In this document: positions 5,885 to 9,475 of the stretch, piece by piece
Layout: the number at the start of each line of letters is the position of its first letter
How positions within the stretch are numbered: the stretch's first letter is position 1
Source: an uncultured Christensenella sp.
GTDB taxonomy: Bacteria; Bacillota; Clostridia; Christensenellales; Borkfalkiaceae
Direction of reading: 5' to 3'
Length of the DNA stretch: 9,475 nucleotides
Assembly: GCA_910585235.1 (NCBI GenBank)
Contig: CAJUCM010000037.1
Location: 1-9,475 of the forward strand
Notes under the pieces: generated by a model
Databases searched by the model: none
Told to the model about the DNA's origin: nothing
The model's input: only the letters and a program-made list of their open reading frames with translations
Translations under genes and position numbers: made by a program

Positions 5885-6508
5885 ATGGCAGTATATAGAG
5901 ACGCAAAATGTAAACTTTGCAGACGCGAAGGCGGTAAACTTTTCCTCAAAGGCGAAAAGTGCTACATGGAAAAATGCCCTTTCAATAAGCGTCCTTTGCC
6001 TCCCGGACAGCACGGCGCGGGCAGAAAAAAGGTTTCCGAATACGGACAGCAGCTCCGCGAAAAGCAAAAGACGAAACGTATCTACGGCGTACAGGAAAAG
6101 CAGTTCCGCCACTACTATGAAGTTGCGGACCGCATGAAAGGCATCACGGGCGAGAATATGCTCTCCCTTCTTGAAAGACGGCTCGACAACGTGATCTTCC
6201 GTATGGGGATCGGCGTATCGAGAACGCAGGCAAGACAGCTTGTCAACCACGCGCACTTCACGGTAAACGGCAGAACGGTCAACGTTCCTTCGTACCGCGT
6301 GAAAGCGGGCGACGTGATCGCGGTAAAAGAGAACAGAAGAAACAATAAGTTCTTTGAGCAGATCAAGACGATGAAGGTGGCGAATATGCCGAAATGGCTT
6401 GAATTCGATCCCGAAAAGCTGGAAGGCAAAGTACTTGCGCTTCCTACGAGAGAGGACGTTGACAGCCAGATTGCAGAGCATATGATTGTCGAGTTGTACT
6501 CCAAGTAA
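5885..6508 (+). CDS. rpsD: 30S ribosomal protein S4, zinc-binding form
   Basis: S4 nucleates assembly of the 16S rRNA 5' domain and lies at the mRNA entry channel with S5. The 207-residue product contains the N-terminal zinc site C9-x2-C12, C26-x4-C31, a zinc-type S4 rather than the cysteine-less form. This is followed by PLPPGQHGAGRKKVSEYGQQ (residues 39-58) and the S4 RNA-binding domain around LLERRLDNVIFRMGIGVSRT (95-114) and LVNHAHFTVNGRTV (119-132). AGGAG lies 9 bases before the ATG. In several bacteria S4 represses its own operon by binding leader mRNA, which makes the rpsM leader upstream a natural candidate target; that link is inference. In Bacillus subtilis rpsD is a separate gene, whereas here it is in the operon. 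Confidence 0.98.
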   Translation: MAVYRDAKCKLCRREGGKLFLKGEKCYMEKCPFNKRPLPPGQHGAGRKKVSEYGQQLREKQKTKRIYGVQEKQFRHYYEVADRMKGITGENMLSLLERRLDNVIFRMGIGVSRTQARQLVNHAHFTVNGRTVNVPSYRVKAGDVIAVKENRRNNKFFEQIKTMKVANMPKWLEFDPEKLEGKVLALPTREDVDSQIAEHMIVELYSK

Positions 6509-6529
6509 ACAATTTAAGGAGGTAGGTTT

Positions 6530-7483
6530 ATGATCGAAATGGATATGCCTAAAATCGAGGTTACGGAAAACGAAGAGAAGAGCTACGCGAAAGTTGTTGT
6601 TGAACCCCTCGAAAAAGGTTTCGGTCTTACGATAGGAAACTGTTTAAGACGCATCCTGCTCTCCGCGCTCCCCGGAGCCGCCGTGCAGGGAATCAAATTC
6701 ATGGACGGAACCGTCAAGCACGAGTTTTCCTCCATTCCTTGCGTCAAAGAGGACGTTACCGAGATTATACTCAATCTCAAATTGCTTGCAATCAAAACCA
6801 AGATCACCGATAAAGATTATACCAAAACGCTCCGCCTCAACAAGGTAGGACCCTGCGTGATTACCGCGGCGGATTTCTCCGAGGATGCGGAAGTAGAGAT
6901 CGTCAATTCCGATCAATACATCTGTACGGTTGACGAGGGCGGAAAGATCGATGCGGAGATCACGATCGGTCGCGGCAGAGGCTACAAGCCCGCCAAAGAC
7001 AACAAACAGCCCGTCATCGACTATATTCCGATCGACTCCATCTATACGCCCGTGCAGAAGGTCAACTATAACGTCGATCCTGCGCGCGTCGGTCAGAACA
7101 TCGACTACGACAGACTGACGATCGAAGTATGGACGGACGGAACGTTTTCGGGCAAAGAGATCGTATCGCTTGCAGCGAAGATCATGCAGGATCATATCAA
7201 TCTGTTCGTGAACCTTTCGGATACGATCAAAGATATGGACATTCTCGTCAAGACGGACGACGACAAACAGCAACAGATTCTCTCCATGAAGATCGAGGAT
7301 ATGGACTTCTCCGTCCGTTCCTACAACTGCTTGAAGAGAGCGAATATTCACACGGTGGAAGACCTGTGCCGCAAGACGGAGGACGAAATGCTGAAAGTGA
7401 GAAACCTCGGCAAAAAGTCGCTCGACGAAGTCATGCAGAAACTCGAAGCATACGGACTTTCGCTTGAAAAAAAGGAGGATTAA
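6530..7483 (+). CDS. rpoA: DNA-directed RNA polymerase subunit alpha
   Basis: Alpha dimerises to start RNA polymerase assembly and contacts UP elements and activators. The 317-residue product has the N-terminal domain (about 1-230), marked by EPLEKGFGLTIGNCLRRILL (25-44) and the GRGRGYKPA segment (147-155). A linker rich in D, K and Q (about 238-250) leads to the C-terminal domain. There the DNA-contact residues align with the Escherichia coli set at an offset of two: R263, N266, G294, K296, S297 and E300 in VRSYNCLKRA and NLGKKSLDEV. A near-perfect TAAGGAGGT (6515-6523) precedes the ATG. The ribosome binding site of rplQ is inside its last codons. Confidence 0.99.
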   Translation: MIEMDMPKIEVTENEEKSYAKVVVEPLEKGFGLTIGNCLRRILLSALPGAAVQGIKFMDGTVKHEFSSIPCVKEDVTEIILNLKLLAIKTKITDKDYTKTLRLNKVGPCVITAADFSEDAEVEIVNSDQYICTVDEGGKIDAEITIGRGRGYKPAKDNKQPVIDYIPIDSIYTPVQKVNYNVDPARVGQNIDYDRLTIEVWTDGTFSGKEIVSLAAKIMQDHINLFVNLSDTIKDMDILVKTDDDKQQQILSMKIEDMDFSVRSYNCLKRANIHTVEDLCRKTEDEMLKVRNLGKKSLDEVMQKLEAYGLSLEKKED

Positions 7484-7486
7484 ATC

Positions 7487-7993
7487 ATGCCGGGTAAATT
7501 AGGAAGAACCACGGAACAGAGACTTGCAATTCTCAGGAATCAGGCGTCCCAGCTTCTCTGGTACGGAAGAATCGAAACGACCGAGGCGCGCGCAAAGGAA
7601 CTTCGCCCCTACGTTGAAAAACTGATCACGAAAGCGATCAACACCTATGACGACGTTGTAGAGTTCGAGTCCGTTGCAAAGGACAAGAAGGGAAAAGAGA
7701 TCAAAGTAAAGGGCTATAAGGACGGCACGAAGAAACTTGCCGCACGCCGCGCGATCATGGCAAAGACCTACGATTTGCAGGAAATCAAGGGCTTTACCGA
7801 AAAGAAGAGCGATTATAAAAAGCGCACGGCACAGATCGCACACCCGCTGGTCGAAAAACTTTTCAATGAAATTGCGCCCAAGTATGCGCAGAGAAAGGAA
7901 GAGCTCGGTCAGGGCGGCGGATATACGAGAATTTATCTTCTCGGTCAGCGCCGCGGCGACGGTGCGGAAACCGCAATCATCGAACTTGTTTAA
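7487..7993 (+). CDS. rplQ: 50S ribosomal protein L17, long form
   Basis: L17 lies near the polypeptide exit tunnel of the large subunit. The ends match the family: MPGKLGRTTEQRLAILRNQ and RIETTEARAKELRPYVEKLI (28-47) at the start, GGGYTRIYLLGQRRGDGAE (143-161) and AIIELV at the end. The product is 168 residues, against about 120 in Bacillus subtilis. The extra length lies in two places: a lysine-rich stretch of about 30 residues (roughly 51-82) before LAARRAIMA, and about 15 more (roughly 99-117) before the HPLVEKLF helix. From memory some clostridial L17 proteins share such insertions. AAGGAGG (7472-7478) overlaps the rpoA end. It closes the operon and is followed by a terminator. Confidence 0.97.
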   Translation: MPGKLGRTTEQRLAILRNQASQLLWYGRIETTEARAKELRPYVEKLITKAINTYDDVVEFESVAKDKKGKEIKVKGYKDGTKKLAARRAIMAKTYDLQEIKGFTEKKSDYKKRTAQIAHPLVEKLFNEIAPKYAQRKEELGQGGGYTRIYLLGQRRGDGAETAIIELV

Positions 7994-8007
7994 TTTGAAT
8001 TAAAAAT

Positions 8008-8036
8008 AAAAAACACGGCAATCGCCGTGTTTTTTT
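8008..8036 (+). terminator. Intrinsic terminator after rplQ, probably bidirectional
   Basis: AAAAAACACGGC (8008-8019) pairs perfectly with GCCGTGTTTTTT (8024-8035) around the loop AATC, and the strand runs on in T. It starts 15 bases after the rplQ stop. Because the stem begins with A's preceded by more A/T, the reverse strand also reads hairpin plus T-run, so it can serve the convergent reverse gene at 8082-8372. Confidence 0.93.
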
Positions 8037-8056
8037 ATGCGCGCAAATTGTGGTGC

Positions 8057-8077
8057 GCGGCGTCCCCGACACGCCGC
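8057..8077. terminator. Second GC-rich hairpin between convergent genes
   Basis: GCGGCGT (8057-8063) pairs with ACGCCGC (8071-8077) over a 7-base loop. On the forward strand it is followed by TGTTTTAAT, a modest T-run, so it could be a back-up terminator for the alpha operon. On the reverse strand it begins 4 bases after the stop of the small gene but has no T-run. The structure is clear; its function is uncertain. Confidence 0.5.
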
Positions 8078-8081
8078 TGTT

Positions 8082-8372
8082 TTAATATTCGTTATCTTCT
8101 TTATCAAACGCCTGTTGCATTTCCATACCCAAACGAAAGGCAAGATTCAGAGTATAAGTCTGCATTTCATATGAAATGTATTCCTCATGATCCCGCACTG
8201 CAAGTTCCAATGATTTTACTTTTTCGATTTGTTCTTCGGTTAGTTCGGCAAAAAGAGCTTCTTCTTCCGCACGCACCCTTTTTGTAAAATTGCAATCGTC
8301 ATTTTTAGATACCTTTTCATGTAACTTGAATAAGCGGTAACTGTCAAATAAGTCTAAAATTTTTGCGCCCAT
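8082..8372 (-). CDS. Small acidic helical hypothetical protein (possibly DUF6809-like)
   Basis: The function is not recognised. The 96-residue product is rich in E, K and L, with no signal peptide, membrane segment or cysteine cluster (one Cys only). It is predicted mostly helical: a charged central stretch (about residues 31-66, including EEEALFAELTEEQIEKVKSL) followed by YTLNLAFRLGMEMQQAF (73-89). A charged helix ending in a Phe-x-Leu-Gly-Met-like motif recalls small Firmicutes proteins of the DUF6809 type; this is from memory and untested. The call as a gene is supported by GAGGAG 6 bases before the ATG (on the reverse strand), an extended -10 promoter upstream and a terminator downstream. 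Its AT-rich codons (AAA, TTA, ATA) differ from the GC-richer ribosomal genes, which suggests a recently acquired or weakly expressed accessory gene. Confidence 0.75.
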   Translation of the reverse strand: MGAKILDLFDSYRLFKLHEKVSKNDDCNFTKRVRAEEEALFAELTEEQIEKVKSLELAVRDHEEYISYEMQTYTLNLAFRLGMEMQQAFDKEDNEY

Positions 8373-8402
8373 AATTTTCTCCTCAATATTTGATATATAA
8401 AA

Positions 8403-8433
8403 ATTATACCATAGTCAAATTGGGCGGTGTAAA
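8403..8433 (-). promoter_or_regulatory. Reverse-strand promoter of the small hypothetical gene
   Basis: On the reverse strand a perfect TATAAT (8408 down to 8403) carries the extended TGG motif directly upstream (8411-8409). A weaker TTTACA (8433 down to 8428) is 19 bases further upstream. It lies about 30 bases before the start codon of the reverse gene. The extended -10 compensates for the long spacer. Confidence 0.65.
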
Positions 8434-8489
8434 AATATCTCCATGGACATACAAAAATTTTTTGAAATTCAAGTGACATACATAAAAAG

Positions 8490-8505
8490 GGCAAATTTAT
8501 TTGCC
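8490..8505. repeat. Inverted repeat over the -35 of the peptidase promoter
   Basis: GGCAAA (8490-8495) and TTTGCC (8500-8505) form a perfect dyad with a 4-base centre. It overlaps the TTGCCA -35 box (8501-8506). A further half-site ATTTGC occurs at 8513-8518. It could be an operator. Alternatively, since AATTTTTAT follows, it could act as a weak terminator-like hairpin for transcripts entering from the left. Confidence 0.45.
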
Positions 8506-8529
8506 AATTTTTATTTGCAGTGATATAAT
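8501..8529 (+). promoter_or_regulatory. Promoter of the M18 aminopeptidase gene
   Basis: TTGCCA (8501-8506), a 17-base spacer and TATAAT (8524-8529) with an extended TGA (8521-8523). The predicted start is about 20 bases before the ATG, giving a very short leader. The -10 region shares the 11-mer GTGATATAATA with the rpsM promoter at 4872-4882. Confidence 0.85.
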
Positions 8530-8555
8530 ATAAGAAAAAACCAAGGAGCATTGAA

Positions 8556-9475
8556 ATGGCTGAAAAGAGCAAAGGTCAGAAGTTACAGGAGAAACTTTCC
8601 TATAAGAAAAAGAACTATTACGAAGTCGCTTCCGAAGAGGAGAAAAAGGCGATTTTCGCGTTTGCGGAGGACTACAAGGCGTTCCTCGACGCGGCAAAGA
8701 CGGAGCGCGAGGCTTGCGCGGTATCGGTGGAAGCCGCAAAAAAACAAGGCTTTACCGAATACAAATTCGGCGATCCCTTAAAGGCGGGCGACAAGAAATA
8801 TTTCGTCAACCGCGGAAAGAGCGTTGTCGTGTTCCGCATCGGCACGAAAAAACTCGAAGAGGACGGATTCCGTTTGATCGCGTCGCATATCGACGCGCCG
8901 AGGATCGACGTTAAGCAGGTCCCGCTCTATGAAGAGGGCGGAATGTGCTTTTTGAAAACGCACTACTACGGCGGCATCAAAAAATATCAGTGGACGGCGA
9001 TCCCGCTTGCTCTGCACGGCGCGGTTATGCTCAAAGACGGCAAAAAAGTGGAAATCAATATCGGCGAAAAGAAAGAAGATCCCGTATTCTATATCACCGA
9101 TCTTCTGCCGCACCTCGGCGGGGAGCAGATGTCGGGCAAGGCGGCTTCGATCATCACGGGCGAACAGCTCAACGTGGTCGTCGGCGGGCTTCCGTATGAG
9201 GACGAGGACGTGAGCGAAAAAATCAAGCTCAGCGTTCTGAACATTCTCAATAAGCAATACGGCATGAACGAAGAGGATTTTCTCTCCGCGGAAATTTCCG
9301 CAGTGCCTGCGTTCCCCGCAAAGGACGTCGGCTTCGACCGCGCCCTGATCGCGGCTTACGGTCACGACGACAGAGTGTGCGCCTATCCCGCGCTCCGCGC
9401 CGTACTCGATATGGAGAGCGAGCACACCGTGCTTGCCATGCTCGTTGATAAAGAGGAGATCGGCAGCGAGGGTAC
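8556..9475 (+). CDS. M18-family metallo-aminopeptidase (partial, 3' end cut)
   Basis: The reading frame is open from the ATG at 8556 to the window edge, giving 306 residues of a protein that in this family is usually 430-480 long. M18 enzymes are cytoplasmic dinuclear zinc aminopeptidases that release N-terminal residues in peptide turnover. Family motifs are clear: SHIDAPRID with zinc ligand H111 (residues 110-118), THYYGGIKKYQW (135-146), the AYGHDDRVCAYPAL block (267-280) with the bridging aspartate D271 or D272, and DKEEIGSEG (298-306), where E300 is the expected catalytic base and E301 a zinc ligand. The remaining C-terminal ligands lie beyond the window. AAGGAG lies 8 bases before the start. 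It has its own promoter, so it is independent of the ribosomal operon. The exact substrate preference cannot be read from this part. Confidence 0.95.
   Translation, partial: MAEKSKGQKLQEKLSYKKKNYYEVASEEEKKAIFAFAEDYKAFLDAAKTEREACAVSVEAAKKQGFTEYKFGDPLKAGDKKYFVNRGKSVVVFRIGTKKLEEDGFRLIASHIDAPRIDVKQVPLYEEGGMCFLKTHYYGGIKKYQWTAIPLALHGAVMLKDGKKVEINIGEKKEDPVFYITDLLPHLGGEQMSGKAASIITGEQLNVVVGGLPYEDEDVSEKIKLSVLNILNKQYGMNEEDFLSAEISAVPAFPAKDVGFDRALIAAYGHDDRVCAYPALRAVLDMESEHTVLAMLVDKEEIGSEG

Larger units (their letters stand above)
8373..8555. other. AT-rich divergent intergenic region
   Basis: This is 183 bases between two divergently transcribed genes. It contains one promoter for each direction, a dyad overlapping the forward -35 box, and the 8-base direct repeat GACATACA at 8446-8453 and 8475-8482, lying between the two promoters. 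I see no reading frame with a ribosome binding site inside it. Confidence 0.6.

Noticed and set aside
5345..6481. A 378-codon open frame on the reverse strand across rpsM, rpsK and rpsD
   Set aside because: It lies antisense to three clearly conserved ribosomal genes, has no ribosome binding site or recognisable domain, and reflects codon bias of the forward genes.
6644..7351. A 235-codon reverse open frame inside rpoA
   Set aside because: It is fully antisense to rpoA, whose protein is unmistakable, and the translated sequence has no family resemblance.
8027..8287. An 86-codon forward open frame opposite the small reverse gene
   Set aside because: It starts inside the rplQ terminator, has no ribosome binding site, and the reverse frame has a promoter, binding site and longer coherent protein.
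8778..9425. A 215-codon reverse open frame opposite the aminopeptidase
   Set aside because: The forward frame encodes M18 motifs and stays open to the window edge; the reverse frame is its shadow.

Overview
This window is the 3' part of the large ribosomal-protein supercluster of a bacterium, read left to right, followed by a small accessory region and the start of an unrelated peptidase gene. Gene order (rplF end, rplR, rpsE, rpmD, rplO, secY, adk, map, infA, rpmJ, rpsM, rpsK, rpsD, rpoA, rplQ), strong GGAGG-type ribosome binding sites, an L30 gene, a zinc-lid adenylate kinase and a zinc-type S4 inside the alpha operon all suggest a Firmicutes/Clostridia-type genome. The long form of L17 fits a clostridial lineage, but I cannot place it below class level.

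Region 1 (2-4824) is the end of the spc operon. It covers ribosomal proteins L6 (last residues), L18, S5, L30 and L15, then the SecY translocase channel, adenylate kinase, methionine aminopeptidase, initiation factor IF-1 and L36. Spacing is tight. adk and map overlap by 4 bases. The only sizeable internal gap, between secY and adk, is largely filled by a long imperfect stem-loop.

Region 2 (4825-5087) is the regulatory gap before the alpha operon. It has a consensus promoter (TTGACA, 18-base spacer, extended -10 TGATATAAT) and a leader of about 200 bases that can fold into three hairpins, one with a competing pairing partner. No terminator separates it from rpmJ, so read-through from the spc operon is also expected.

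Region 3 (5088-7993) is the alpha operon: S13, S11, S4, the RNA polymerase alpha subunit and L17. It ends in a strong intrinsic terminator that looks bidirectional.

Region 4 (8037-8555) is more AT-rich. It carries one small reverse-strand hypothetical gene, convergent with rplQ, and a divergent intergenic region with a promoter on each strand, a dyad over one -35 box and a short direct repeat. Region 5 (8556-end) is the N-terminal 306 residues of an M18-family metallo-aminopeptidase, cut by the window edge.

Together the genes build both ribosomal subunits and couple them to transcription (alpha), initiation (IF-1), membrane export (SecY), N-terminal methionine removal (Map) and nucleotide balance (Adk). 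Most of the window is highly conserved and ordinary. The points worth a second look are in non-coding DNA (the rpsM leader, the secY-adk stem-loop, the divergent intergenic region), in the enlarged L17 and in the small reverse-strand gene. I saw no CRISPR array, tRNA, rRNA, insertion sequence, defence system or evidently new multi-gene system.
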